From: Blasia pusilla | Taxonomy: Eukaryota; Marchantiophyta; Marchantiopsida; Blasiales | Direction: 5' to 3' | NCBI GenBank assembly: GCA_050084515.1 | Contig: CM114273.1 | Location: forward strand, 37,138,001 to 37,202,000 | DNA: 64,000 nt | Part shown: piece by piece, positions 1 to 13,700 of the stretch | Layout of the letters: each line of letters begins with the position of its first letter | Numbering within the stretch: position 1 is the stretch's first letter | The notes under the pieces: model-generated | Seen by the model: the letters and a program-made list of their open reading frames with translations, nothing else | What the model was told of the DNA's origin: nothing | The model's database searches: none | Made by a program: the position numbers and the translations under genes

Positions 1-548
1 GAACGTAAGGAATGTACGCGCATGCCCATCGACTTGTGTGTGTCGGTCAGTTACTCGGGTTGAACCGAAATTTGGTCGCGTCCCATTTTCTTTGAGAATC
101 TGCTTGTGGGAAACATGAGTTCTTCACGTCTTCAACGCAGGGATAGTTGCTCCAGATTGACGTGCACTTCCCTGTCCGTAATCAATTCTGTTAATTTCTG
201 TAATTGAGTGACAACAAAACAGAACATAACACTGGAGCGAGATGAATATAGAGAATATCTCATCATCTTGCCGATCCCTAATCTCATATCATCACATCTA
301 GTTGTGTAGGTTGGCAAATTGTTCCTCTGATGATTTTGTAGAAGAAACAGTAGGTATGCTGAATTCAAAAGTCTTAACGAGCAGTGTCGGACTGCAACCA
401 TCATTCACGATTTCTGAAGGTCCTGATGAATCAACCCTGCCCTACCCTACCCTACCTTATGAATTTCTATGAAGAAAGTCGCAAAGGCTCAAGTTGAAGT
501 GCCAACATATGGTTAGATCCGTCTATGATTGACCAAGCCTGAGGGTCA

Positions 549-1110
549 TTAACTAGAAGATTCCGTGATAAAGAGGGGAAATGATGATATCCAAGTGGCC
601 GGTGAATTTATAGGATCCCGCGAGAATTCTTCATCATTCTCATTCAGTAAGTGGTGGGCACTTCTTGCACCTCTACAATAGGCAATTTCTTCACCATCTG
701 GACAAATGGTAGACGGATCAGGGAGCCGGATTGTGCTCTGCAACTCATAACCAAAATTTTCTCCACTTCTGTGTGCTCCGTTCACTCACTCTTGCCCTTT
801 GTGGAGGGTTCAGTGGAGGCTCCATTGGAACAAGGGGAAGATGCACTTCGATAAAAACGAGTGATGGAAACTACGATCATACCATCTCCTAACATTCTAA
901 CATTGTAGTAGTGATGGCTAATTCTTTATCAGATTCATGAACTGGTAAGCACTATGGCAACGCCATAGACGACAGTTTCTCCACCCTCTCTCCACAAATG
1001 GCTGATAGGGTGGGAGGTTGAGCTGTGCCTTGGAACTCCTGAGCACACTTCTTGCCACTTCTGTGTTCACCGTTCACTAGCACTACTAATAGACTCGCCC
1101 TAGATCTTGG
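549..1110 (-). repeat. Two diverged copies of a short exon-like segment
   Basis: On the minus strand both translate to a similar pattern: one reads MNGAHRSGENFGYELQST and then STICPDGEE, the other VNGEHRSGKKCAQEFQGT and then SAICGERVE. On the plus strand both end in 'acttctgtgt' followed by 'ccgttcact'. They look like a tandem duplication of a coding or formerly coding exon. I do not recognise the protein. Confidence 0.45.
837..870 (+). repeat. 34-base word repeated exactly at 52359-52392
   Basis: Both copies start gaagatgcacttcg and end gtgatggaaa with no mismatch between; similarity extends a few bases upstream ('aagg'). Confidence 0.9.
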
Positions 1111-2665
1111 ATTTAGTAACGGACCAATTGGAACTCCGAACATCGGAGCATCTTCCAGAATACTATTTTCATTTCCCAGCATGGGACAGAAAGACGTTCT
1201 CCTATTCTATTTGCTTGTACCCAGCGACCCCAGCGTTGCTTCGAACCAAGTCAAGACTAAAAAACGTTCAGAGTCTCCTCTTTGTGTCAACGTTAATTTT
1301 AGATGGAGCTGAGAGTATTAAGCAGCCTGCAGCGAATAAACGGAAGCGAGGTCCACAGGAGGAGGATGGACAACGGACATAGGAGTGACGTCGTGCGGAT
1401 AATTCAGATATCTAAAGGTAAGAAAAGTTCATTGGAGAGTTGATGAGCGAAGGGTTAATATTTGGTGCTAAATGGAGTGAGTAGTTATGGGACTTGTACA
1501 GGTCATACACATTCTAAAAACCGTAAAACAGTATTACAGCACTCTATTCTTGAAATATCGATGCAACCAGGATGTAGGTGTCGTTGTATGGATGGATGGA
1601 TGGCCCGGCAACAAGACTTCAGATCGTTGACAATCTGAGCTTGAACTTGGTCTCCGAAAGCCATCGTACCGTTTGCCAATAGTCTCATACCATTTATAGA
1701 CCAACAAATGGGCATGTCATTGTGTCTACACTACACGTAGATGAAGCGAGGTGCTACGTGACTAGCACCTGGGACCCAGGAAGGCAGTCGGCAGAGATCT
1801 TAGTCCTAAATATAAACGAGCTAAGTATCCGAGGCTTCAGGGAAAGATCTCTTTCATGGGAGCACTTCACTCTCACTCTGATTTCCTCTGATTTCAAGAC
1901 ACCCACCTTCATTGTCGAGTTCGTCGAGTATCTGATTCGCCTCAACACGCGGTCTTCAATTGATTCTAAGCTCCCCCTTGAACGAAGGCCTGGATGGAAT
2001 CGTCATCCGGAATTGGCTCTGAGCTTTCGTCCTCTTTACAAATGAGCACTCCGTTGAGAGCTAGCCCAGCAGGCTTTCTTCCGTTTCTCCTTCAAATTTT
2101 TTCAGTTCTTAGTCCTCCAGCAGGTGTCAACCCCCAATTCTGGATCCAATATTTCATAGATTTCTTTCCATTTCTTCTTGGAATATTTTTCCACTTTAAT
2201 GTAAATTCCATTTTAATGTAGAAACCTCCGTGCGTCCCATTCAATTCCACTTCCTCGGACATTCGTCATTTTAATCTGAGATTCCATAGGGTACCAGCGT
2301 AAAGCTTTTCTGCACATCTCCATGCATTTACTTTTCGTGAGATTTCCACATTTTCTACCATACAACTCTAAAACTGGTTCCTTTTCCTAGAGGTCTTGCG
2401 TCACTTCTTGCGCAATCCTTCGACAGAAGTATTTGCAGATGATAAATCCGCTCCTATGATTCTTCATCGTTTGCGAAAAGATTGACATATATTGGCCAAT
2501 ATTGGTGCCACGGAAAGCTGACCAGGAAGGATACAGTGAAAAAAAGTCGGTCCCATGAGTCTTTATTATTGTGGTAATAGAGACTTCATAGATTCACGGA
2601 TGAGGTTAGCATCATGTAAAAATTTATGAAGATGGTCTCCTCGTCCCCATGAGGTTGTGTCGACG

Positions 2666-5135
2666 CTATCTTTCTATCCCTTGGTAAAGCCATGATGACA
2701 TGCACGCACTCAAAACCAATCGCCCAACTGTACTAGTGGTAGAGGCATGTCGAGTTGAACAAGGGCTTGAGTAGTTGCACTTCACGTTCAAACATGCAAC
2801 TTCGGAGTTGGGACTCTGAGAATCAAAAAGTAGATAATATTCTAAACATATCTCAGCTCCACTATTCTGTTGCTCTTTGACCGTACCTGCAATAGAAAGC
2901 CCATTACAAACTCCGAGCTCTCTCTCTTCTCCTGACATCCTAATCGAAGATAAAGCTATGGTGTGGCGAAGTCTATTCTCCTGAAGGTATATCCCGAAAA
3001 AGCAGAACTGAAGAACTATTTGCGGGGAACCCCTTGCCATAAGAAAAGCAGGATGGGAACAACACTAAACTCTTGCGCCTTGGGTGAGGATGGGGATGAA
3101 CCCTTTAGTCATGACGCAAAATTCACGACACATATGCTGATATTGCTAAGCTGGTAACACCAGAATTGTAGCCTTCAGTAGCCTTGATTCACTGCCCAAA
3201 CCTGCTGCACTGGTAAGTAATGTCCATCTAGGATCCCAATCAGGTGAAGTAGATGGTGTGGTGAAGAGTTTCTTGGTTGACACTTGGAAGCGCTGCACCA
3301 ACACGTTGTTTGGTCAGCACTCACACACAATATGAAAGTGTCTCCAGCCTCTCATATGGTACCTTCTTCACGACTTCCTCTCTCTCCACCCAATCCAAGT
3401 CTCAAGCATCGTCCAACCATGGCGCGGGTCTATGATCGCAAGGCTACCACAGGCAATACTTCATAAGTACAGTCTCTTCAATGCACCTACATCAGGCAAT
3501 ACTGTCTCTAGGCAGTCTCTTCAATGCCAAGTACTCTCTCAAATCTCTTCATCTAGCCTTTAATTTCCTTCAGAGCGTCTTGGTCTTTTCTTGTCCGTTG
3601 GCCTTCAACCTTATTGCTATTTCATGGCAGCCATTTTTTCTTCTCTATTTCTTGTTAGCCTTCTTCCTCCTCCCTCGACCTTAACTAATCTGGCTGCTTG
3701 CATCGTCTTCACTCCTTACTTCCAAGCAACGGTTCATAACTTTCTAATTTTTTTGTCAACTTCTACTTCGGGCAAATTCTTGTCTATTCAATATCTATTT
3801 CGGTTCTGAGGGTTGGAAGTGCTTATGCTTATGGTGCAACGTTGTCTGCTCTAATGTCGGGGGTCTAACCTGTGATTGTACGCTCTTCTAGTGTCTACTT
3901 ATATTTCCCCCTGTTTTGCCTTTCTTAAAGCCTCGGCACGTACCTTGTCTTTTCACCTTGTAACTTCTTGTTACATCATCACACCACAGTAGAGACCCTC
4001 TATTACTGCGTGCAGGTTTGGTCTCTCAGCTCTCTACGAAATCCTAAATACACAACAATAATTTGGAGTATATATAGATTGCTAACTTGTCCATCGAAAC
4101 TCGGGACCCCTTCTGCATACATTCTGCCAAGCTATTTGAGTTCTCAGTAGAGCCATTCAGTCACATACTACCGACCTTCTGGAAGCTTGGTAGAAGAGTT
4201 CGTAATTGGGGTTGTAGAAGCTGGACTGAATGAGAGACTGAAAAATTCTCATCTTGTTCCACACCACAATTTAAATTCTGCCAATCATGTCGTATCTCCA
4301 CAATCACCACAGAAGATCACCAACTACCAACCATACCCCATTTGAAAGCTTGGCTGGAAAGTAGGATATTTTCAAGTCAGCAGTATTAATTACCTTACGA
4401 CCTCGCATACCTCACCGACAAAGATCTCTATAAGCTTCAGTATTGAACAATTTGTCATCAGATCAGCAGATCAGCTAGTCTCTTTACAATATGGCTCTTG
4501 ATGGGGAAATCGAGGGCCTTGGGTTGTCGTAAGGGAAGGACAAGATGCCTTCTTTGACTTGGCTTTCCATTTGCTCAGGCAACAGACGCACATTGAGACT
4601 CATCACGATAACAACTTCCGAGTGCCTTGCCTTATTCCTTTGTTCAACGAAACAGGTAATTTTGATCCTTGTTAGTCCCAGATTCAATCATAAATCAGCG
4701 AATCACATATGTCTTACCTCAAGGTTTAGGCTCACAAACAGGAAGACAAAAGAAGGCCCTGCCAACCTGTGACGAGATCTCAAACAAGATCAACCTTGAA
4801 AATATTAAACCATCTCAGATCAAGTCCAGTTGAAGATAGATACACAACAAAATGAATGCATTCTGCACCGAAGGAGCAAAAATCACTCCAACCAGTGAAA
4901 ATGGATTTGGATCTTCAGAGACCATTTGATATTTTCATGATACACAATCTACAAAATGAAGGCACCCACTAGTCAATTTCGCAACTGTACAGCATTCTAT
5001 CTGTGTAACCAGAAACTAGTCCATACTCATTTGGTCCTCTCGTATCATATCTTCACATTTGACTCCAGTTCCTCTGAGGAGTCAACGTGCCAAACCAGAT
5101 TGACCTCAGTACAGGGCCTGTGTGACGCTATTTGA
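2666..5135. other. No confident gene; LINE fragment A inside
   Basis: A 124-codon frame on the minus strand (3040-2666) has an exon-like core (VKEQQNSGAEICLEYYLLFD) preceded by an acceptor-like 'tctattgcag', but no partner exon was found. The segment next to 5136 probably holds the 3' untranslated region of the GMI1-like gene. The rest shows nothing recognisable. Confidence 0.4.
3019..3466 (+). mobile_element. LINE-type 3' coding tail fragment, copy A
   Basis: Aligns closely with 24821-25331: the same ggggaaccccttgc start, then KSRMGT, NSCAL, EDGDE, and later HPSLKH-like sequence before 'ATTGNTS'. A block of about 50 bases present in the other copy is missing here and the frame is broken in several places. 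The Cys-x2-Cys and His-containing pattern matches the zinc-binding tail that follows reverse transcriptase in many non-LTR retrotransposons. Assignment to LINEs is from that motif; no reverse transcriptase remains. Confidence 0.6.
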
Positions 5136-7788
5136 CTATGTGAGTATAAAAGCCCGCATCTGCTTTACTCTGAGACCTTGACTGCTGCTCTCATGATCAT
5201 TTGTATTTGAACTGATGATGGCTGCTGCGTTGGAAAGCTGCTTTACTAGGTCACTAAGATGTGTGTTCTTATTAGCCATATCCTTGATAACAGACTTTAC
5301 TGCTACCACATTTGTCTCCAAATCCTGAACTAATTTAAGAACTTCCAGCAAATCTCTATGTTTCTCCTCCATTGTTGCTTCAATTTTTGAGATATCTTCT
5401 CTTACTATTCTATAATTCCACCTTCTTTGAAACGCATAACAAGCTGGAGGCAGCAGGCTTGTCTTCAACCTCTCTTGCTCTGGGACTGTGGGAAAGGATA
5501 TGGGTGGAGTATCGCTGAAATCAAAGTGTAAGCATCAGTATAATATTCAAAATTTCTAGATAAACTTCCATTCTGACCCTCAACACCAAAGACAAGAGAA
5601 AGCTGAACTTGACAAACCACTCCAAAAACCCTCACCTGCGTCTCCCAAGTTGTTGTCTCTGATTTCGGCGTATAAGACCACCGTCCAGGGATACAGCTCC
5701 ACCAGAGATACCTCCCCTTAAACTTTCTTTCGCAAAAATCATTTGGTCTCTGGTTTGATATACCTGGAGTTGTCCCAAGAGATTGTAGAAGAGAGATTCT
5801 CTCAACCCAGCAGACTCACTTTGATGGCGAGTGCTGACACTCACTCGCAATTGCTCCTCTCTCAAATGTAAGAGATTCACCGCATATCCAAGGAAGCCAG
5901 ATGGAACCTCGCCACTTGGCAATCTAGGGGGCTCGATCCTTAAAACTTTCTGAGAATCATGCACTTCCACAGGAGGACCTCCATGAGGTGCTCGATAAGG
6001 CCTGTTATTCAAAATAGCATAAACCCCCACAAGTTATTTTAAATATTATAATCCAAAAGAGAAAACAAGGGCGACTCAATGCACATCTCGATATCATACC
6101 TTATATCAGCGAGGACAAGGACTTCAAATCTATTGGGGATGCTCATTTTTCGGCTTCGGGCAAACCCAGCTAAACCATGGCTGTTATCAACATGACCATG
6201 TCTATCCTGTTTCTGCAAAGCACTTACTCCATTCTGCGTTTTGGTCACCACAAGTAGTAGACTACTTACTCCCAAGTACTCCGACAAGATCCTGCTTACA
6301 ATCAACAAAATAGCATCAAATTTGAATTAATTACATGAGCGTCTTGCTTGCAAGGAGCAAGAGTACTTCTGAAAGTAATCAACCCTCCTTTCAGCCAACT
6401 GTAAGAAGTTTACAATTGGCTTCTACAAGAGGATATTTCTTTCTCCCAACCAAATAAAGACAGCTACCAGTAGCGTAACCGTAATAGATTCACCAAATCA
6501 AGAATTCAATATTAGTTGTGTGAAGCTTCCAAAACTCCTTCAGAAAAAAGGTCTTTTGTCTCGTACCTGTTCAATGCCTCACTTTCCACTCTTGCAAGCA
6601 TGACCACCACACCTAAGACATCCTGGCTCATTGGACTTCCAGTGTGTGGTGACAAGAAGTTTCCCCCTTGCTGCGCCTGCCAAACTGTCAGGGCAGCACT
6701 ATTCCCATGCCGAGCTAGGGTTCTTAGATTGTTCACCACATCTTCCTCATTACGAGTACACTGCTCCAACTCTGCAGCTAAAAGGTCATCATCACCAAAT
6801 TCCAGCTGCTGACTCCGTAGTTCATGTTCATGATCTTTAAGACGATTCAATTCCTCTGTCCAATTAGACAACAGACAATGCAAACCATATTCGTCAATTG
6901 TGAAGGGCTGCCATTAACTTCTGGACATCTTCTATTTTTCCAAGACATATTAGTAAGTCCTATTCCAACCATGACTGTTTGCCATACCCTATATGTTGAG
7001 ATTGTAACTGTGAGATCAGGAACAAAAATTACTATTTTCCTTTTTACTTTTACTATGAAAGTTACTTTTATTATCTGTAGATAAGAATCTATTTTTAGTG
7101 TTAACTAATTCTTTAGGGTTTCCCAATAGCCTCCTTTAGTCTTAGTTAAAGACTTTTAGGGTTCAAGATAGCCAGGGGCTGTCCTGTAATAGCAAGAGGC
7201 TTACTAGAGCACTCTTTTTCTCTTCCCTAGTTTTCCCCAGCTCCTGGACCTGCAAACTTCCTGACTGCTGCCCCTCGGCTTTGGTGGCTGACCTATTGTG
7301 AATGAAGGAGTTGATGTTCTGGAGGACCTACTGCTGGAGGAGATATTGTGCTGCGTGAAGAGGCATCAATTGTGTAGAGAGTCTCTTCTTCCTATAAGGA
7401 GGAAGTCTATGAGCAGTAGATCATTTAGATCTCTCACTGTTTTGTAAGTAGGAAGTTTGCTTTCCTATTGGACATCTGTGAAGCTATTCCATGTATCTGT
7501 TATCTGCTGTGACGTCTTGGAACTTGGAAAAACAAATTAGCTCCGTCATCAAAGTCAGTATTCGTTTGCTTCTCATTTTGTATTACTATAGTCATAGTAA
7601 CATGCTCCTCACTGATAACCACCACGACTGCCTAAAACATTCAACCTCCTTCAGTATCACATAGAATCCACAATATTGGACACAACCAGGACACAGTTGA
7701 CATGGGAACAAGCACCTCCAAGTTTCCTCAGCTCCTCAGCTATTGAGTGTCTCTCTTTCTTACGAAATTGGATCTGCTTTTCAGCGTC
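5136..7788 (-). other. SMC hinge and C-terminal coiled coil, exons 32-36
   Basis: Exon 32 (7788-7716) encodes a charged helix (DAEKQIQFRKKERHS), and exon 33 (6855-6567) continues it before entering the hinge at SQDVLGVVVMLARVESEAL. Exon 34 begins RILSEYLG, exon 35 carries FLGYAVNLLHL, AGLRESLFYNLLGQLQVYQT and AVSLDGG, and exon 36 ends in a coiled coil (EATMEEKHRDLLEVLKLVQD). These match the hinge segment shared by GMI1, SMCHD1 and DMS3. In the family the hinge mediates dimerisation and nucleic-acid binding. Splice phases are 0/1/2/2/2 and all agree. Confidence 0.88.
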
Positions 7789-10700
7789 CTGCGTCGTTTT
7801 TAGGTATGAACTCAAATTCTGCAATTCCGACAGTGAGCAGCAAATTGTCAGATGCTGTGAAACAGAAAACTGTCAAATGCTGACACATATACTTTTTCCA
7901 ATCTACCAAAATCAAGACATAGTTGTTCGACAAAACATCTAGAGATAATAGATTCATGCACAAGACTTGCGTTCATCATGGCTTCCAATAATAGGGTACA
8001 AGATCATGACGATATGTCCAAAAGAACCAAGGCTTCTTTCATTCGATGCAACCTTCTTTGAAGTCTTCAATTGTTTTCTTGAATTCTAGAAATGAGATAC
8101 AAATAGAATGAAAAAATCCTAATTGTGCCTACATGAATTTTAATTGATGATTAGTACATCTATGTTGGTTTTTTGCTCCGAATTCGACATAGTGTGAGGT
8201 TTTGTACGGCACATGAAAACCATCCTTCAACAGATGCTTGGCACCACGATCTACCTCAATTTATGGTAATTCTACATCCACTTTGTTCTTCCTTTACCTT
8301 TCATTTTCCTTAGCTATATTTTCCAATTTCTTTGCAATACCAACTCACAAGGGAATATGCCTCTACTAGATTTACCCACAACAGACCCAAAAACATCCCT
8401 ATTTTTTACCATAGCATGAATCTCTGTTTCTACAAGGACCAAGTCATTAATTATGCTATGCTCAATATGCATACTTCTTGATCTCGTCATAAGCACTAGG
8501 ATGATGGTCACTGATGGACCTCATTCATCACTAAGTTTACCTCCACGAAGTTTGCACTTTCTGCCATTTTCTGCTGGACAGTCTCTGAAGGATTTCCAGC
8601 TGCCACAAAAACTGTCACAACTGCTGCCTCCAGCCCAAAATGACCTGAGTCTTCACTTGGGAAGACTCGTAGTAGGTACATTCCTGATAATCCATCACTG
8701 ATAGAGAAAGCCCCAAAGTCTCCTTCTCCTTCATTGATAGTTGTGGTTGAATTGCTCTCCACAACACATGCAATAGATTCAGCATCCTCCGAGGTAAATT
8801 TCTCACTCAGTGAGAGGTCCAGACAGATATTCACACCCGAAACTTGATGGCATTTATTTCCAAAGACATCCAAGAGATCGACTTGTAGGATGTCCAATTC
8901 TTGCCCCGCAGTCCTTCTCACTATATTCAATTTATAAGGAGGCCCATGTCTCACTTCCAACAGACGGGATATTGGAGTCACATTTGTCCCAGTTAGGAAG
9001 AATTCCATCACATACACACCTGCCTGTGTAGGACAATCTACATCAGTGAACTCGTACTTCAATGTGTCCACATTCTGTGCGTCTTCAACACAACAATCAC
9101 CCTTTGGACTTAGGGGCAAGTCAGTCTCACACCATGTCACATGTGAACCTGGGTAGGGTCTCTCCTCCTTGGTTCTCTCGTCCCTAGTCTCGTTAGTGAG
9201 TATTCTCATGTAAACCCGGGGTATCTGCTTGGGCTTCTTCCCATCAGCTGCCTCCAGTGCAACCATCATCCTTGGCAGACTCTGAATTTCCTTTCCAGAG
9301 AGAGATATTTGAATGGTCTCACTCTCAAGAAATGTCAAAGCTGAGGCATAGTTACCGTGCTTCACCACTACAGGAAACTCGAATCGTAACGGATCAGGTT
9401 GATCATCAGAAGGGTCCAATTGAATCACCACCTCATAATTTCCAACTGGCACTGTCAAACAGAAGGAGGCAAATGTTCCAGCACCCTGATGCACTTTAGT
9501 TGCGTTAACTTTCCACTCTGAACCGTTCCGAGCCTCCATAGAAAGAGTTCTTCCTTCATAGGATGTGCAGATATTATCCTCAGAATCTAAGAGTGTAGTT
9601 GTTATCGTAGGAAAATAGCTATCACACCTTGTCACCTCTAGAGGTACAAAAGAACTGCATTGCAGAGTACTGTCACTTGTTGTTGCTGCCACAATGAGTT
9701 GTGAAACCTTGCCAGGCCTTAAATTGCAGAGATACTGCACTTGGCCTTTGAGGTTGTCACTTGTATTCGTCAGGCTCACCATATATGAACCAACAGGTCC
9801 AGATAACTCTATGTAAGCATCGTATCCAGAAAAGCTAGGTGTCTTGGACATTCTGATTTCGGAACACCGAACTGTACATGCCCGCATAAAACAATCTCTT
9901 CCACTATCCATTGCTTCAGCTTTCACTTCAATCTGCAAAATGCCGTCAACACCAGACAAGTTAAAAAGCTTGCAACCACAATTCCTGAGTGTTCCCATGG
10001 GGCATGACCGATTAAGTGAAATGGAATGAATAATCAATTGGAGGAGAAGTTCTCTTTGAAAGACTTAAACAATTCTTTGATCCAGATCTTTTCCTATTGG
10101 ATATTATTCAACACACAACGCTACATCTGGATAGGGTAACTTGAACAGCCACATACAGAATTTTTCATAGGCTCGGTGAGAATGCCTGGTTGTCCGTGAT
10201 CATCAAGAACTGCAAAGGGGAACATAAAAATACATCCGCATTCAGCAGACAGGTTCTCACAGTTCCCAGTTGCTGGGCCAAGAGTACATCCAATAGCTAG
10301 ATCCAGCTCAACCTTCACGTACAAAGGACGTTGGAAACAAATTAGTGAGAAGCACCACTGAAGTTAGAAGACCCTCAAATGAAGGATAAATGTGTGGATG
10401 AAAGGAGCCATGTATTATTCAATCACAAGAACAATTGGCTATGGTCTCATTTCATACTTCCGCCCACTTCTCTGTAAAACCACCCCAATTTGGACAACTA
10501 TTTTCTCTTTAATATTACAAGAGGGGCTCCACTCTGGAGTAAAATTCACGTAGCAGCTATCATCCACTAATTGAATGGATTGTATTTAGACTGCTGCTTG
10601 CAAACAAGAGCTTGAAAACTGGCTCTTTGTTGGTTCAAACACTACTTTGGAACCACTTTTTGAACGAGGTACAGCAACGTGAGTTTTGATACAACCAAAC

Positions 10701-13700
10701 TTACAGACCCCAGGCCTAATCAGAAGCATCAAGGGTAAGCAATTCATTTAATATGGCTTGCAAGATTCATATTCAACGGTGACTATAAGCCACCAGATGT
10801 ATGGATGCCCCAAATAACCCTATATGCTGCACTTAACAGAAAGGCATAGTATTTCCAGTCAAAATCTTCCACATCTATGCATGAAGAGTCAGTTATCTCA
10901 GAAAATAAAAAAACAAAAGATGAGTTCGGGCATAACCTCAATCAAAACACTCAGCTTTCTGTTGGAAGATAGATAGACTTGGCCAGTCCACAATCCAGGC
11001 TGTCCTGGCAACTTCACAGGAGGTAAGACACATCTTCCTTTGTTGAAAGGACAGGTCACACCCTTCTGCCATGCCACTATGACAGAATGGTTGTGACCAT
11101 CAACTCCAGTGTCAACCTCTCCTTTTGCATCAACAATTTTCACAATGATGTCCTCTAATGTCCTGCCAATGTATGACTTGGGGGGGGCCTGCTTCACATT
11201 CATGCCCACACAAACTGATCAGAACAAGACAGACCCCAGTAACATAGCCATTCAAGTTTGGCTATCCAAATAAAGTGGGAGTAATTACGACATACCCAGC
11301 TGCTGGGTTAAAGCAAAAATATACCAAATAGCACAATTTTTCTCAAATAAGAGACATTTCACGACCAACAATTGAGTATCTAACCTGTGCAACAACTAGC
11401 TTCCGGGGAACAGTTTTGAAGGTGATCCACAATAGCTTCAATTTGTTGACTGAAATTATTTCCAATGAACCTGTTCCATATATTTAAAACAAAAATTCAT
11501 TTCCGAGCAGGCTTTGCTTTCCAGCAAAAGGTTAGCCTGCCCCTGAACTGAAGTTGGGAAAATGCTGACAGACGGTATAACTTCAGTAAAGAACATTCTG
11601 AGATCAGCATACAAGTAAACACCTATCGTCCAGGGCTCCAACTCAAGTGACATGACAAGCACCAGGAAGAGCACGCACTAACTTCCAGCCAGTGATAGTC
11701 ATAATAAGACAGTAACTACCGGTTTTACAAAGAGATTTCTCCAGAACTGAAATGATGTGAGCTTCTCCCTTATCTTATGCAGTGACAACCAATCAGTTAA
11801 TCGCATATTGGCTTTAGTTTCTGGAAAGTCACTACACTGAACTTCTTTGAAAAAGTGAAACTAGTCTTGTGACCAATGGACCCAACATATATCATTATCA
11901 TGGAAGGAGCTAGGCATAGAATGAACATACCACATGAGTTATAATGACAAATTACTTTGAGAAGACCCCCAAGTTGCAGGCAACCATTTTCATCCACCTG
12001 AACCACATAAAGAATCAATAGTCAAAACCCAAAACGTGATCAGGAGTTCTTCGCGACATTCAAATATAACTATATTTAAAAATCCATATCTGCCATAACA
12101 GAAAAGGCTTAATGTAGTGAAATGTCCTCTACATGAGCATTCACCTTCATTAACAAGGTGGACAACAAGGCGAAGACATCCTGGAAACTGAGAGGTGTGT
12201 AGAACTCGTAGGGAATGAATGAATAGATTTACTGTCCGCGGGGATCCCACAGGGCCTTGGGACCTTGTTTTTAAAGAATTACAGCAATTTGAAGAAAGAA
12301 CCAGCAAAGCACCAGCAAGTCCAGGTCCTTTGTGCCAGGTGATTTTCTCTAGTCTTCACATAATAATATAGGAACTTAGCAATCTGAATCTGAGTCTGCC
12401 TAGCCATAAATTCAGAGACCTTGAGGGCCAGGTGAGTGAAGAGATCTGGGAAGTCAAGTCTGATGTGATTGTGAAAGGTGCAGTGGAAAAGGTAATGATG
12501 TTCATCATCAATGAGCCCTGAGATGCAAAATGTACATGATCTGTCCTCTCTTTTCTTCTGTGAGAATTTTTCTTTCTCAATCTCAGGGTCAGTTCAGCCA
12601 CATCTGAATCTCGCTAATGTATGACGTAACTTCGTGGAAATCGGGGCAGAGATGTACGAGGCTTGCTGCATGGATCTGCCAGTCTTCATGAAGGTGTGGT
12701 AGCACCTAGGGAGAGAAAGTCTATTCAAAGAATATCCTGATACATTGTATAACTTACCTCCCTTTCATTCCGAAAATCATCTTGAAACTCCAGTCCATCA
12801 AGCAAGACATTCATCTTTTGACTCTTGTCAATCTTGTTTCCGCAGGCATCCAAACCCTAACAACAGATTGAGAAGTGGCTCTTTGGGCTCAGTACCAAAA
12901 CTATGAACCAACCGAGATCTTGAAATACTTCTGGACTCAAAAACTTCAAAATTCCTCACAACATTCAAACTAATCATCAGTGAAATTACACCTCTCTCCA
13001 TTGCTTCTTCGCAAAAAATAACGTCTAGATACTAACCTGAAGAGTAAGTATTTTGATGATGTCTTGAGGTTGAAGGTCTTCTTTCAGAGAGCCATCCTTA
13101 CAGATTAGCGGCTTGCTTTCTCTTACTTCTACAGTCGTCAAGGCTCCAGGGAGAACTTGTTTTCAGTCACACACACCAAGTAACATTAGGCTAGACAATT
13201 GATACCCTTGACAGTACAACCCTCAAACCCTAACAAGTAAGCTACCGGAAACAGGAATCACACTACTTATCCATTCATAAGGACTGCAGGATGCAGCCTA
13301 TCATACCTTTACATCGCATTTCTCCATACTGATCTTCTGAGACATACACGCGAAGAAGAGCCTCAAACATTGGCTCTATGGCCTCCAGTCTGCCGGTTTT
13401 AAAAAGCAATTTCTGAGTTCAATAAAAACCAAAAGTATTTTATGTTTAGTAGATATAGTGAAGCTGCAATTTGAATGCAGCTAGTTTTAAAGACAAACCC
13501 TAGCCCCATCCTTAACAGCACAGACCACAATCCCACAGAAGCTAACATACGCATATTTCCATCCTAGTATCCAGTGAGATGAATCATTGTGACACTTAAC
13601 CATTGAAGGTTCCTTTACCTTAATTTGAAGTCCCTGCTGCCCTTCTGGATGTTTCACAACTTCGGCTACAGCGTTTGATGTCATCCCCAAAGTTTCCCCA

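Larger units (their letters stand above)
1..2665. other. No confident gene
   Basis: Open frames are short. A small CCCTA run lies at about 434-457. A 107-codon frame at 1722-2045 (+) matches nothing I recognise. Two related short segments at 550-840 and 950-1110 are listed separately. Confidence 0.5.

Noticed and set aside
434-457. CCCTA run as a telomere or centromere marker
   Set aside because: Only a few pentamer units, not the plant CCCTAAA heptamer; too short for any positional claim.
6990-7560. Possible LTR in the intron between exons 32 and 33 (starts TGTTGAG)
   Set aside because: No matching end, no target duplication, and no second copy in the window.
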